A DNA stretch of 64,000 nt from an uncultured Lachnospiraceae bacterium (GCA_947625775.1 CANQPM010000008.1:89606-153605); one strand, 5' to 3'. Positions 1-8,202 are shown, numbered from the stretch's first letter. Notes: generated by a model from the letters alone, not told the origin. A program made the numbers and translations.

Positions 1-147
1 TATGGGCACTCTGTTATTGGCTGACACAAGGACTTGTCCATCTGGCTTTATCCTCAGATTTACGTTTTTTACTGGCTTTCTTGTGAGCAGGTATGTAATA
101 TCGCCATTCTCACAATGAACTGTCCTTTGTTCTGTTGGCTGTTTCAT
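1..147 (-). CDS. YgjP/DUF45-type M48 metallopeptidase, N-terminus only
   Basis: An open frame starts at an ATG at 147 and runs off the left edge, giving 49 residues. It reads through a segment (about residues 18-42) with the pattern of the YgjP/DUF45 family N-terminal beta region: a basic LTRKPVKNVNLRI stretch followed by KPDGQVLVSAN. The zinc-binding HExxH motif that would prove a metallopeptidase lies outside the window, so the call rests on this N-terminal pattern alone. It could be any small protein with a similar start. It lies downstream of the toxin-antitoxin pair on the same strand, separated by about 95 bp. Confidence 0.5.
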   Translation of the reverse strand, partial: MKQPTEQRTVHCENGDITYLLTRKPVKNVNLRIKPDGQVLVSANNRVPI

Positions 148-243
148 TATACTTTAAGTCTCCTTTAGAGCCGTTGCCTTTGCATTGTCAATCAGCTTTA
201 TTTATAATGATTTTTCTGCTGAATCATATATGCATAAATTTTT

Positions 244-666
244 CTACTCAACCAAAGACAGGAAATCATTTGGTTTGATAGCTGGAATTTCTGAATGTTC
301 ATAGTCCTTGGTGTTTATTGTAATAATGTAATCTGCCCTTGCCTCCTTGGCGCATTTGTCCTGAAGGCAATCCTCAAAATCTTTAAAACAATCCTTTTCA
401 ATAGCATCTAATATTTCTTGCTGAGATGCGGAAACTACAGAAAAAATTTTACATATATTTCTCAAATCTTCTCTGCGTTCTTTATCACTTTTCCTTCTAA
501 GGACATACCAGAGCGTTGATAGCGTATGAAATGCAATGTAACCTGAACACTCGCCGTTGGCACACCTTTCTACAGTCTTAATTGAAGACTCCAAATACTC
601 ATCATTTCTATTCGTAATGTAATTCAAAAGGACATTGGTATCAATTAAAACTGCCATATTTTTCAT
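244..666 (-). CDS. PIN-domain ribonuclease toxin (VapC-like)
   Basis: This is a 140-residue PIN-domain protein, normal length for the family. Near the N-terminus is the first acidic motif LIDTNVLLNY (Asp at about residue 9). Further acidic residues lie in EKDCFKDFEDCLQDKCA (about 90-106), and the domain ends with the usual DYIITINTKDYEHS segment. PIN toxins are Mg-dependent RNases that cut tRNA, rRNA or mRNA; the target here cannot be told. The reading frame overlaps the end of the upstream antitoxin gene by 26 bp (17 bp if the ATG at 657 is used), which implies translational coupling. A truncated relative of its C-terminal half lies at 42292-42477. Confidence 0.85.
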   Translation of the reverse strand: MKNMAVLIDTNVLLNYITNRNDEYLESSIKTVERCANGECSGYIAFHTLSTLWYVLRRKSDKERREDLRNICKIFSVVSASQQEILDAIEKDCFKDFEDCLQDKCAKEARADYIITINTKDYEHSEIPAIKPNDFLSLVE

Positions 667-937
667 CTAACGCTATTCCCCTCTCTTTTTCATAATCAAT
701 AGACTCAGAAAACCTTTTTCTTGATTCTTCAAGTCGCTTAAATGCCTCTAATTTTTCTGTATCAGTTTCCGTTTTTTTATGTGCGGGCGCTGAGATAATG
801 AACGGAATGCTTCTTTCCCTAAGTGCTGTTCTTGTAAATGTTTCGTAAAAGGTCTGTTTTGTCTGCCCCATAGCTGCAAGCATTTCGCTCAGTTCATCAT
901 AAATAGAATCTTCTAATCTAATACTAATTATTTTCAT
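641..937 (-). CDS. RelB/ribbon-helix-helix-type antitoxin
   Basis: A 98-residue protein that starts with a ribbon-helix-helix-like strand, MKIISIRLEDSIYDELSEML, followed by MGQTKQTFYETFTRTALRERSIPF. This is the arrangement seen in RelB/DinJ-type antitoxins. The C-terminal half is charged (residues 55-98, KKTETDTEKLEAFKRLEESR), as expected for a toxin-wrapping tail. It lies immediately upstream of and overlaps the PIN toxin, so the pair is a type II toxin-antitoxin operon. RelB-type antitoxins usually bind their own promoter, which would lie in the 118 bp between 938 and 1055; a TATAAT-like hexamer is visible there at 961-966 on the minus strand. The family name is less certain than the role. 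Confidence 0.75.
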   Translation of the reverse strand: MKIISIRLEDSIYDELSEMLAAMGQTKQTFYETFTRTALRERSIPFIISAPAHKKTETDTEKLEAFKRLEESRKRFSESIDYEKERGIALDEKYGSFN

Positions 938-1055
938 AAAACCGCTCCTTGTGCAATGAAATTATACTCGAATTGTATGTTTCTGTTTATATTTTATTCT
1001 GTTTGAGTGTAAATAGCAAGCAATGGCTTTCAATTCCGCATTTTTCACTAATTTA

Positions 1056-2084
1056 TTATATTTGCAGGCTTTCCGCATACTTGAATTGAATGATATCCTT
1101 TTGCGCTGTATTTATATAAGCCTGCTCGTTATGCATGAAATTAATTATTTCATTTTTGCTCATTTTACCCAGCTTTTTAATGACAGCATCAAGAATACTT
1201 ATATCATCTTCCGAAAGTGCTGGAAACGTGTCTGCATTATTCAACGAAAAATGATATACGTTTGTTTCTCCCATATCTATTTCTTCACAGGGAACACCTC
1301 TCAAAGCAATTATAGAATCGTGTTCCACTGGCACTGCACCCATTGGCAAAGCCTGATATACTAAGCCAGTTATCGCATAACCTCTTGTTTTATAAGACAA
1401 CGCGTCTGCATACCACAAAAGCTTCATAAGCTTTACTTTATAAAGATTCGTAACCTTTGCAGATGCCGCAAAATATCTAATAACATCAACCACTTTATCT
1501 AATGAAAGCTCTGTATTTCCATTAAACATTTTGTTTTTCTGAAATCTCGCATAGCCTGCCTCTATCGCCTTTCGCAGATAGCAATCTTTGTCTTCCTCAT
1601 ATAATGCAGCTGCCGCATTTAAATACTTCTGATATGCTGCCTGCGGCAAATTCCCCTGCGCCCCAGCCAGCAGCGTCAAAAACCACTCGGGATCTTGCGA
1701 GAGCTTTTTTAATATTGTATCGTGCGCTTTGTCCTGTACCTGATGTCCTTCATATCTTGTTATTGTTTTTTCGCCCCATCCAAGCAAAATGCATAAATCA
1801 CTCTGGCTGATTCCATACTTTTTTCTGATACTGCCAATCTCGGAAGATGTCAAAAGTCCTGCTTTCTTTTTATATGCATCTTTAAGCCGTATATCGTTTT
1901 CCTGAAGCTGGCGTTCGTCCATGTATAGTTCTTCTGCCTTGTCGCAATATAAATATGAGGCTTCATATTTAACCTCCATATTTTTAAAGGTTGCCTTCTC
2001 ATCAATGAGGACTGTCTTCACATCATGTTCTTCCATGCAGCATGTGCATAACTGCTTTTCTTCCTTAATAATCTTCATATTCAT
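1056..2084 (-). CDS. Panacea-domain (DUF4065/SocA-like) antitoxin with Zn-finger and HTH
   Basis: A 342-residue three-part protein. The N-terminus (residues 10-50) looks like a YgiT/MqsA-type zinc finger, with Cys13, Cys15 and Cys16 and a lone Cys47; the second CxxC is incomplete. Residues about 76-115 form an XRE-type helix-turn-helix (IRKKYGISQSDLCILLGWGEKTITRYE). Residues about 195-310 match the Panacea/DUF4065 domain, including the KVTNLYKVKLMKLLWYAD core. Panacea domains are known to neutralise many unrelated toxins, and such fusions act as antitoxin and autorepressor. The gene starts 12 bp after the stop of the 2097-2474 gene, so that gene is the likely toxin. Annotation pipelines call this type a SocA-domain antitoxin. 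Confidence 0.82.
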   Translation of the reverse strand: MNMKIIKEEKQLCTCCMEEHDVKTVLIDEKATFKNMEVKYEASYLYCDKAEELYMDERQLQENDIRLKDAYKKKAGLLTSSEIGSIRKKYGISQSDLCILLGWGEKTITRYEGHQVQDKAHDTILKKLSQDPEWFLTLLAGAQGNLPQAAYQKYLNAAAALYEEDKDCYLRKAIEAGYARFQKNKMFNGNTELSLDKVVDVIRYFAASAKVTNLYKVKLMKLLWYADALSYKTRGYAITGLVYQALPMGAVPVEHDSIIALRGVPCEEIDMGETNVYHFSLNNADTFPALSEDDISILDAVIKKLGKMSKNEIINFMHNEQAYINTAQKDIIQFKYAESLQI

Positions 2085-2096
2085 GAAAGCACCTCC

Positions 2097-2474
2097 CTAA
2101 GTTTTTCTGTATGGGAACATTGACGGCATAAACGGTTTCTCTGCAAAATGGAAGGACATCACAAACGTTGTGGCATTGCCATACGTTCCTAAAAGCTCTA
2201 CCCTTATTTTTATATATACATCGTCTTTTGCATTATATGTTCTGCCAAATTCACGCATCTCGCTTCTATTTGGAAAACGAATATCCTTAACCGTTCTCAT
2301 GTAGTCTTCTGCCGACAGCGTAAGCAATTCCCTTTTTAGCGCATATAATGGATTTTCGTCTGGAAATAGAGTGTTTATTGTATATTGATTGGTATATTTT
2401 TCGTCTCTGCCGTTGTCAACAAGTCTTTTTGCCTGAAATTCTATTTTTGCCCCATTATTAAGAGCGTATTTCAA
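2097..2474 (-). CDS. Unrecognised protein, candidate toxin of the Panacea antitoxin
   Basis: A 125-residue protein of no family I recognise. It is rich in aromatic and basic residues, with a predicted beta-rich C-terminus (YIKIRVELLGTYGNATTFVMSFHFAEKPF) and no signal peptide or membrane segment. It is the first gene of a two-gene operon whose second gene, 12 bp downstream, encodes a Panacea-domain antitoxin. In such operons the small partner is normally the toxin, and Panacea partners are very diverse. The toxin role is inferred from position only; no catalytic motif is evident. The 138 bp upstream (2475-2612) would hold the promoter and operator. Confidence 0.55.
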   Translation of the reverse strand: MKYALNNGAKIEFQAKRLVDNGRDEKYTNQYTINTLFPDENPLYALKRELLTLSAEDYMRTVKDIRFPNRSEMREFGRTYNAKDDVYIKIRVELLGTYGNATTFVMSFHFAEKPFMPSMFPYRKT

Positions 2475-2612
2475 ATTTTGTATATATGCTTTGACTTCTA
2501 ATTCGCTTTCAATTCGTGCTTTATTTTGTCTGTCAAGCCAGCTTTCTCCTTTTTGGTATCAAATGATACTTTTATAATATGTCTTTTTTCATTTTTTGTC
2601 AATATGCAATAA

Positions 2613-4793
2613 TTATTTTTTCAGTATTTCCACCCTGCTGCCAATCCTGCTGAGCAATTCGTTTGATATGCTGCCTGCATTGTCTGCGGCGGTTTGCGCA
2701 AGGATGCCATCGCCTATGATTGTCGCGGTAGTTCCTTCGGCGACGTCTGGTATGTCGGTTATGTCCACTGCTGTCTGGTCCATGCATATCCTGCCCGCTA
2801 TGTACGCTCTTTTTCCGTTTATCATCACATAGCCTTTTCCGCATGAAAGGCTGCGCGGTATGCCGTCGGCGTAGCCTATGGGAAGTATTGCGATTTTTGT
2901 TTTTCGGCTTGCCGTGAAAGCCCTGCCGTAGCCTATGGTTTCGCCTTTTTCTATTGTTCTGATGAGTATTACCTTTGTTTTGAGGGAAAGTACAGGGCGC
3001 AGGTCGAGCGGTTTTCTCACCTTGTCGTCTGGGGAACTTAGCACGCCGTAGAGCGCTATCCCTACTCTTACGTAATTGCATTTAAGCTCAGGATAATTTA
3101 ATAATCCGTAACTGCTTTGAATGTGGATTTTGGGAATCGCAAGCCCTGACTGCTCTATGCGGTCGATTGCCTGTCTGAAATTGCTTATCTGCTTTTGAGT
3201 GAAAGCGATGTCCTCCGCATTAAGGCTGTCGGAAACGCACAAGTGCGAGTAAATTCCGTTTATATTTATGTGCTTCAATTTGAAGGTTCTTTCTATTTCA
3301 TCCGCTTCCCTGTAGTCTATGCCCAGCCTGTGCATGCCTGTGTCGATTTTTATGTGGGCATTTATGCTAATGCCTTGGCTGTCCAACAGACTTGCGTATT
3401 TGTAGCTTATCAGCGTCTGGGTGAGCTGATATCTGCGAAGCTCCTTTGCCCTTCTTACGTCTGTATAGCCAAGTATTAGAATTTCCCCGCGAATGCCATA
3501 GCGGCGGAGTTCTATTCCCTCGTCTATGGCAGCGACGGCGAAAGCTTTTACGCCGATTTTGTTGAGGCACACGGCGGTTTCGTACATTCCGTGACCGTAT
3601 GCCTGAGCTTTGACTACTGCCATAAGCTCGCATTTTTCGGGCATTGCGTTTTTCAGTATTTGGACATTGTGCTTTAGGTTGTCATGATTAATTTCAAGCC
3701 ATGCGCGCTGTCCGCGTGCTGTGAGCATATTATCTGCAGGCGCTGCGGCGCTTTTTATTTTTCTGCGCTTTACTTTCTGGTATAATAGTGTAAATATCAG
3801 TGAAAATACAGCTGAAAAAACGCTCACTGCAAAATAATGTCCGACGCTGTTTTCAATGAATATTTCTTGAGTGCCTGTAAGCTTTGCCAAAAGCCGTACT
3901 GCTACTATCATCAGAGGGTGGATTATATATACGACAAGCGAAAATGTCCTGAGTGAAGCTTTTCTCTCCCCTCGCCAAAAGGTGAGCAGGCTGAAAAGAT
4001 AATATGTGCATGGGATAAGGAAAATATACATGCTGTCGTGGCGCACAAGTCCTGCCCGATGCGCGATTATCCCTTCCGCGAGCATAAAAATAAATGAAAC
4101 TGCAAAACCCGCCACACATTTGAGGGCAGAAATACTGACACTTCTGTCAGAAATTATTGCCCCTACTGCAATAAAAACAGGGGCAAAAAATATCCCATTT
4201 CGCGTATAGTCGAACACTTCAAAAATATGGCGGTAAAAGCTTTCCGCAAAAGGGATTTTTTGTGATATGCCATAGAAGCTGTCACCGAAAATGCCGACTG
4301 TGTACAAAAACAGCGTGGCGGCGAATGTCCTTTTTATGCCAAATTTTTTTGTGAGAAACCACACTATTGTGGCTCCTATGATAACTGCAGGGAAATACCA
4401 GAGATGATACATTGTGCCGTCAAAGACTATATCCTTTATTATGTTTGGCAAAAGATATTCCGTTGAAAAATAGCCGTTATATATGTTTATCGGTATGTAT
4501 ATTATTATGGAAAAGGCGTAAATTGCAGACATTTTTTTGACGAGCTTTGCCAGTCTGCCGTTGTCCTTTGAGTACGAGGGTGAGAGGAAAAAGCCTGTAG
4601 TTGTAAAGAAAAACGGCACGGCGATACGCGCGATTATCCGTGTCGCTATCATATCAAATTGTTCGCTGTAGGTTGTGAATATTGAAGTATGTATCGCGAC
4701 AACAAAGAATGCGGCAACGCATCTGAAATAATCTATGCCTGTGTATGCCTTGCCTGTGTATGCTGTGTCAGTGCATGCTTTATTATTGTCCAC
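2613..4793 (-). CDS. vanT: VanT-type membrane serine/alanine racemase
   Basis: A 726-residue fusion with the full VanT architecture. Residues 20-345 form an acyltransferase-3-type membrane domain with about ten hydrophobic helices, beginning DYFRCVAAFFVVAIHTS. Residues 360-726 form a fold-type III PLP alanine racemase. The PLP lysine is Lys395 in AVVKAQAYGHG, and the catalytic tyrosine region is GYGRAF. Near the end, Asn711 (in GSISNELLS) stands where alanine racemases have Tyr (NYEVP); an Asn here is, as I recall, a mark of VanT serine racemases. In vanG clusters the enzyme makes D-Ser for the ligase. It lies 95 bp downstream of vanXY on the same strand. A general alanine racemase role is the alternative. 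Confidence 0.9.
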   Translation of the reverse strand: MDNNKACTDTAYTGKAYTGIDYFRCVAAFFVVAIHTSIFTTYSEQFDMIATRIIARIAVPFFFTTTGFFLSPSYSKDNGRLAKLVKKMSAIYAFSIIIYIPINIYNGYFSTEYLLPNIIKDIVFDGTMYHLWYFPAVIIGATIVWFLTKKFGIKRTFAATLFLYTVGIFGDSFYGISQKIPFAESFYRHIFEVFDYTRNGIFFAPVFIAVGAIISDRSVSISALKCVAGFAVSFIFMLAEGIIAHRAGLVRHDSMYIFLIPCTYYLFSLLTFWRGERKASLRTFSLVVYIIHPLMIVAVRLLAKLTGTQEIFIENSVGHYFAVSVFSAVFSLIFTLLYQKVKRRKIKSAAAPADNMLTARGQRAWLEINHDNLKHNVQILKNAMPEKCELMAVVKAQAYGHGMYETAVCLNKIGVKAFAVAAIDEGIELRRYGIRGEILILGYTDVRRAKELRRYQLTQTLISYKYASLLDSQGISINAHIKIDTGMHRLGIDYREADEIERTFKLKHININGIYSHLCVSDSLNAEDIAFTQKQISNFRQAIDRIEQSGLAIPKIHIQSSYGLLNYPELKCNYVRVGIALYGVLSSPDDKVRKPLDLRPVLSLKTKVILIRTIEKGETIGYGRAFTASRKTKIAILPIGYADGIPRSLSCGKGYVMINGKRAYIAGRICMDQTAVDITDIPDVAEGTTATIIGDGILAQTAADNAGSISNELLSRIGSRVEILKK

Positions 4794-4888
4794 CTTTGTC
4801 AGTCCTCCTTTTGTATTCGCAAGTTATTAAATAATTGCAAAACGTGTTCTAAACCGTCCAAATTTAGTCAAAACATATAAAAATTGCA

Positions 4889-5872
4889 TCAATGAGGCTG
4901 TCGCAATAAGGAGCAAGTTACGACAAATCCGTCAACGTTGTTTCCTGATATTTCGTAGGCGGACACTGCGTCGTCTGTATTGTAAGGAAGCATTATTTTT
5001 GTGATGTCTGCCTTTTCCGCTTGGACATAAAATATTTCAAAATGTGTCTTGCCGTTGTCGTATTTCAAATGCTCACCATTAGCCGAAAACTGTTTCAGGT
5101 ATTTGATATACTCCTCAAGCGCAAAATTATTTTCGCTTATTATCGCGGAATGCGGAAAGCCCACATATCTGAAATGCCACGGTTCAGGCGCGATTTTCGT
5201 AATGTTTTCTTTTCCTTTCCGATAGCGTTCGATAAAGCCGTACTGCGGCGCGGCGGCGCGAAATTTCTCACATATTCCTTCATATGGAAAATCAGGACAT
5301 ATAAAATCAATATTCTCCTTTTCAAGCCCAAGGTCAATCGCAAGACCTGTCTGATGCTCACTGTGATTTGGCAGCGCTACGAATTCAGCCGTAAACTCCG
5401 CGCCGTTTTCCTTCAATGAGCTTTCGTATATGTCGGTCTGTTCCTTTTCACTGCGGTAGCCGCTTACAAGCGCAATGCTTTCTTTGTATATATTAGTCTG
5501 CTCCCTTCCATCGCAACAGCCGCTTACAAGCACAGTGTTTTTTTTCTGCATTTCTGTTTGTTCACTTTCACTAAAGACTGGCGAATAATACGCCAGAAAA
5601 TATCCGCCTTCTTTTTGTATTTTTGTTCGTTCTCCTTTACTACTACAGCCGCTCGCAGACACACTGACATCTTTACATTCAGCGGCTTTAATGCTTCTAA
5701 GCGCCTGCCCCAGCATTTGCGCCGCCTCCGCCTGCAATAAAACCTGCGGATATTTTTCATTTACAGGTGTAAGGCTTGTGCTTATGCTTTCACCACGCAG
5801 AGGGAAATCGCCATTTACCAAAATAAGTTTCCCCTCATAAATTTCTTTATTTTCAACTAAAATTCCCATCAT
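4889..5872 (-). CDS. vanXY: VanXY-type D,D-dipeptidase/D,D-carboxypeptidase with internal repeats
   Basis: A 327-residue M15B peptidase without a signal peptide or membrane anchor, as in cytoplasmic VanXY enzymes, which remove D-Ala-D-Ala dipeptides and the terminal D-Ala of precursors. The zinc ligands are present: His173 and Asp180 in SEHQTGLAID, and His233 with catalytic Glu230 in EPWHF. It is roughly 70 residues longer than usual VanXY proteins. The extra length comes from residues 73-155, where the family's single SGYRSxxEQxxIY segment is repeated four times; only the last copy keeps SGYRS. The start overlaps the vanG stop by 4 bp. The last residues (CSLLRQPH) are encoded by a short hairpin-forming sequence and may replace the original C-terminus. 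Confidence 0.88.
   Translation of the reverse strand: MMGILVENKEIYEGKLILVNGDFPLRGESISTSLTPVNEKYPQVLLQAEAAQMLGQALRSIKAAECKDVSVSASGCSSKGERTKIQKEGGYFLAYYSPVFSESEQTEMQKKNTVLVSGCCDGREQTNIYKESIALVSGYRSEKEQTDIYESSLKENGAEFTAEFVALPNHSEHQTGLAIDLGLEKENIDFICPDFPYEGICEKFRAAAPQYGFIERYRKGKENITKIAPEPWHFRYVGFPHSAIISENNFALEEYIKYLKQFSANGEHLKYDNGKTHFEIFYVQAEKADITKIMLPYNTDDAVSAYEISGNNVDGFVVTCSLLRQPH
4897..4926. repeat. Short hairpin with a recurrent GGCTGTCGCAATAAGG-type end
   Basis: GCTGTCGCAATAAGGA at 4897-4912 matches 15 of 16 bases with the left end of the hairpin at 30628 (GCTGTCGCACTAAGGA). With TTACGACA at 4919-4926 it can form a small TGTCG/CGACA stem. It lies across the last codons of vanXY and may act as a processing or partial termination signal, or be a remnant of a small repeat. 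Confidence 0.4.
5441..5662 (-). repeat. Four-unit in-frame tandem repeat inside vanXY
   Basis: The DNA repeats with exact 60-bp steps: units start at about 5441, 5501 and 5561. A fourth, more diverged unit starts near 5630, a 69-bp step. AGCCGCTTACAAG at 5458-5470 recurs at 5518-5530. Each unit encodes a version of S-G-x-x-S-x-x-E-Q-T-x-I-Y. In the unit nearest the C-terminus (residues 137-156) the motif is intact; the others read SGCCDGREQ, SPVFSESEQ and SGCSSKGER. All steps are multiples of three, so the frame is kept. Confidence 0.9.
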
Positions 5873-6921
5873 ACATACAAGCCTATCAGCTTGTCCAGCA
5901 CCTGCTCAAAGCACAAGCCTATTCCTTTCATCATATTCGGGTATCTGCTGTGCGAGGTAAAGCCAGGGATAGTGTTGACCTCGTTAAATACAATTTCGCC
6001 CGCTGGCGTCAGAAACATATCAACCCTTGCAAAGCCCGAACAGCCAAGTGTCCTGTAAATTATCTTCGCCGTTTCCTGTATTCGCCTTTCCGTCGCAGCG
6101 TCTATCCTTGCGGGCATATGGATTTTCGAGGTTTTTAGCGTATATTTTTCCGTGTAGTCAAAAAATCCGCTGGAAAGCTCTATCTCGTCAACTCTGCCTA
6201 CCGTCAGACTGTCTTTCCCCAACACGGCGCAGCCTACCTCAAAGCCATCAATGTTCTCCTCTATTATGATACTCGTGTCATATTCAAGGGCAAACTGTAT
6301 GGCTGGAATAAGCCCTGTTTCCATCTGAACTTTAGTAATGCCAAATGATGAACCTGAACGTATCGGTTTTACAAAAAGTGGGTATTTCAGCTCATTGGTA
6401 AGCACTGTGATATTTGGCAGGTCGCTCTTTGTCACTGCCACTGAATTGGGCGTGGGAATACCCGCCGCCCTGACAAGCCTGTGCGCCCTGTCTTTGTCCA
6501 TACAGAGCGCCGACGAAAGCGTACCGCAGCCCACCACCTCTATTCCCGCAAGCTCAAACAGCCCCTGCACTGTGCCGTCCTCACCGTTTCTGCCATGAAG
6601 CACTGGAAACGCTAAATCTACATGGTACACATTTGTGACATATCTGTCATTTTTGTCAAATTCAATTATCCCTCCCAGCCTTCTGCTCTGCGATACTGCA
6701 ACTGGGTGAATATTCTGTTCATCGGCAATCCATGAATTGTTTTCTATTTTTTCAAGGTTTCCGCTGTAGCGATGCCATTCGCCCTGTCGTGTTATTCCGA
6801 TTGGAAGAACGTCGTACCTGTCGCTGTTTAAAGCCTTTAATACTGCATACGCCGACTGCAGCGAAACCTCATACTCCGTCGAGTTGCCGCCAAAAATTAC
6901 TGCTATCTGTTTCTTTTTCAT
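5869..6921 (-). CDS. vanG: D-alanine--D-serine ligase VanG
   Basis: A 350-residue ATP-grasp D-Ala-D-X ligase, normal length. Visible motifs are the N-terminal substrate glutamate (TEYEVSLQSA, Glu16), the ATP-grasp KPIRSGSSFG (185-194), the omega-loop EKY at 258-260 (FFDYTEKYTLKTSKIHMPARI region) and the Mg/ATP site NEVNTIPGFT (313-322). The EKY loop separates it from VanA/VanB-type D-lactate ligases, and the flanking genes vanXY and vanT (a D-Ser supplier) favour D-Ser as second substrate. It is the first gene of the vanG-vanXY-vanT operon. A housekeeping Ddl is the main alternative, but the context argues against it. Confidence 0.88.
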   Translation of the reverse strand: MKKKQIAVIFGGNSTEYEVSLQSAYAVLKALNSDRYDVLPIGITRQGEWHRYSGNLEKIENNSWIADEQNIHPVAVSQSRRLGGIIEFDKNDRYVTNVYHVDLAFPVLHGRNGEDGTVQGLFELAGIEVVGCGTLSSALCMDKDRAHRLVRAAGIPTPNSVAVTKSDLPNITVLTNELKYPLFVKPIRSGSSFGITKVQMETGLIPAIQFALEYDTSIIIEENIDGFEVGCAVLGKDSLTVGRVDEIELSSGFFDYTEKYTLKTSKIHMPARIDAATERRIQETAKIIYRTLGCSGFARVDMFLTPAGEIVFNEVNTIPGFTSHSRYPNMMKGIGLCFEQVLDKLIGLYV

Positions 6922-7073
6922 TGTCGCTCCTTTTCCCTATATGAATAATTCTGACAAAAAACGCTAATTAACGAAAAAAACAGCGCCCTCTGCCTTGACA
7001 CAATGATTGTATCAAAGCAAAAAACACCGTTTTTTCGTTTTATCGCACGGCTTTCATATTTTTTTATGATTAA

Positions 7074-7092
7074 TTTCTTACGATTTTCTTAC
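7074..7092. promoter_or_regulatory. 11-bp-phased direct repeat, candidate VanR operator
   Basis: TTTCTTAC occurs at 7074-7081 and again at 7085-7092, an exact 11-bp step. On the vanG strand this reads GTAAGAAA-N3-GTAAGAAA. Tandem half-sites one helical turn apart are the usual target of OmpR/PhoB-family regulators such as VanR. The site lies in the 269-bp divergent region, about 150 bp upstream of vanG. A TACAAT-like -10 without a good -35 follows downstream, as expected of an activated promoter. The assignment to VanR is inference. Confidence 0.5.
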
Positions 7093-7190
7093 AGGGAAAA
7101 TGCCGCTCTCCTGCGCGCCGCCAGCGCCATATTTCTATTGTTTTTTTCACGGAAATATGATATGCTTTTCCAGTGTAAGGAGGCGGCAAA

Positions 7191-8192
7191 ATGAATTACA
7201 TTGGCTCAAAATATTCATTGCTGGATTTTTTGGAAGCTACCATTGAAGAAGTGACAGGATACAGGTCTGGCGACAATTATGTGTTTGGCGATTTGTTCGC
7301 TGGGACAGGAATTGTCGGGCAGACATACAAGGCAAAGGGCTGCACGGTAATTGCAAATGATATTCAGTATTACAGCTACATATTAAATAAGCATTTTATA
7401 GAGAACATACCCGATTTGGACACAGGTTTACTGGAAAAGCTTAACGCCCTTTCCCCTGTCGAAGGGTTTATCTACAACAATTACTGCGAGGGCTCAGGCT
7501 CGGGCAGGAATTATTTTACCAATGAAAACGGAATGAAATGCGACGCCATACGGATTGAGCTCGAACGCCTTCATACCTCTGGAGAAATTGACAGCCACAT
7601 TTACTACTACTATTTGGCGAGCCTTGTAAACTCCATAGATAAATACGCAAATACAGCCTCCGTTTATGGGGCTTTCCTTAAGCATATAAAAAAATCAGCG
7701 CAAAAGGAATTTAAACTGGAGCTCCTTCCAGTTATTTCAGGAAATGTCGGCAAAGCCTACAATGAGGATATCAATGAGTTAGTCAAAAAGGTAAACGGCG
7801 ATGTATTATATCTTGATCCGCCTTACAATGCAAGACAGTATTGCTCCAATTATCACGTTCTTGAAACAATCGCAAGGTATGATAACCCCGAATTGACAGG
7901 AGTTACAGGTCTGCGCAATTCGCCCGAGCAAAAAAGCCGATTCTGTTCAAAGCGCACGGTAGACACTGCATTTGAGGACTTAATAAGCAACGCCGATTTT
8001 AAATACATCTTTTTAAGCTATAACAACGAGGGGCTTATGTCTCTCGATACAATCAAAAAAATTATGTCACGCTATGGCGAATACAGCTTTTTTACAAAAG
8101 AATATAAACGCTTCAAGGCGGATAAAGACGAAAACCGCACTATCGCGGCGGACTCCACCACGGAATATCTTCACTGCCTTATTAAAAAATAG
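7191..8192 (+). CDS. D12-class DNA adenine-N6 methyltransferase
   Basis: A 333-residue D12-type methyltransferase. It starts with the family's NYIGSKYSLLDFL signature. It has the SAM-binding motif I FAGTGIVG (residues 36-43) and the catalytic motif IV DPPYNARQY (209-217), followed by SNYHVLETIARY. A GGAGG ribosome site precedes the ATG. Such enzymes are modification partners in type II restriction systems, but no endonuclease gene is adjacent. It is transcribed divergently from vanG and is followed after 10 bp by a second methyltransferase. Both genes sit inside the van cluster on the opposite strand. The target sequence cannot be read from the protein. Confidence 0.88.
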   Translation: MNYIGSKYSLLDFLEATIEEVTGYRSGDNYVFGDLFAGTGIVGQTYKAKGCTVIANDIQYYSYILNKHFIENIPDLDTGLLEKLNALSPVEGFIYNNYCEGSGSGRNYFTNENGMKCDAIRIELERLHTSGEIDSHIYYYYLASLVNSIDKYANTASVYGAFLKHIKKSAQKEFKLELLPVISGNVGKAYNEDINELVKKVNGDVLYLDPPYNARQYCSNYHVLETIARYDNPELTGVTGLRNSPEQKSRFCSKRTVDTAFEDLISNADFKYIFLSYNNEGLMSLDTIKKIMSRYGEYSFFTKEYKRFKADKDENRTIAADSTTEYLHCLIKK

Positions 8193-8202
8193 GAGATGTC
8201 AA

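Noticed and set aside
1604..1810. Plus-strand ORF of 68 codons
   Set aside because: It lies within the Panacea antitoxin gene in antisense and has no ribosome site or domain.
2599..3081. Minus-strand ORF of 160 codons rich in Arg
   Set aside because: A shifted-frame shadow of vanT with low-complexity composition.
5441..5662. Possible CRISPR-like repeats
   Set aside because: The units are contiguous, in frame, without spacers, and lie inside vanXY.
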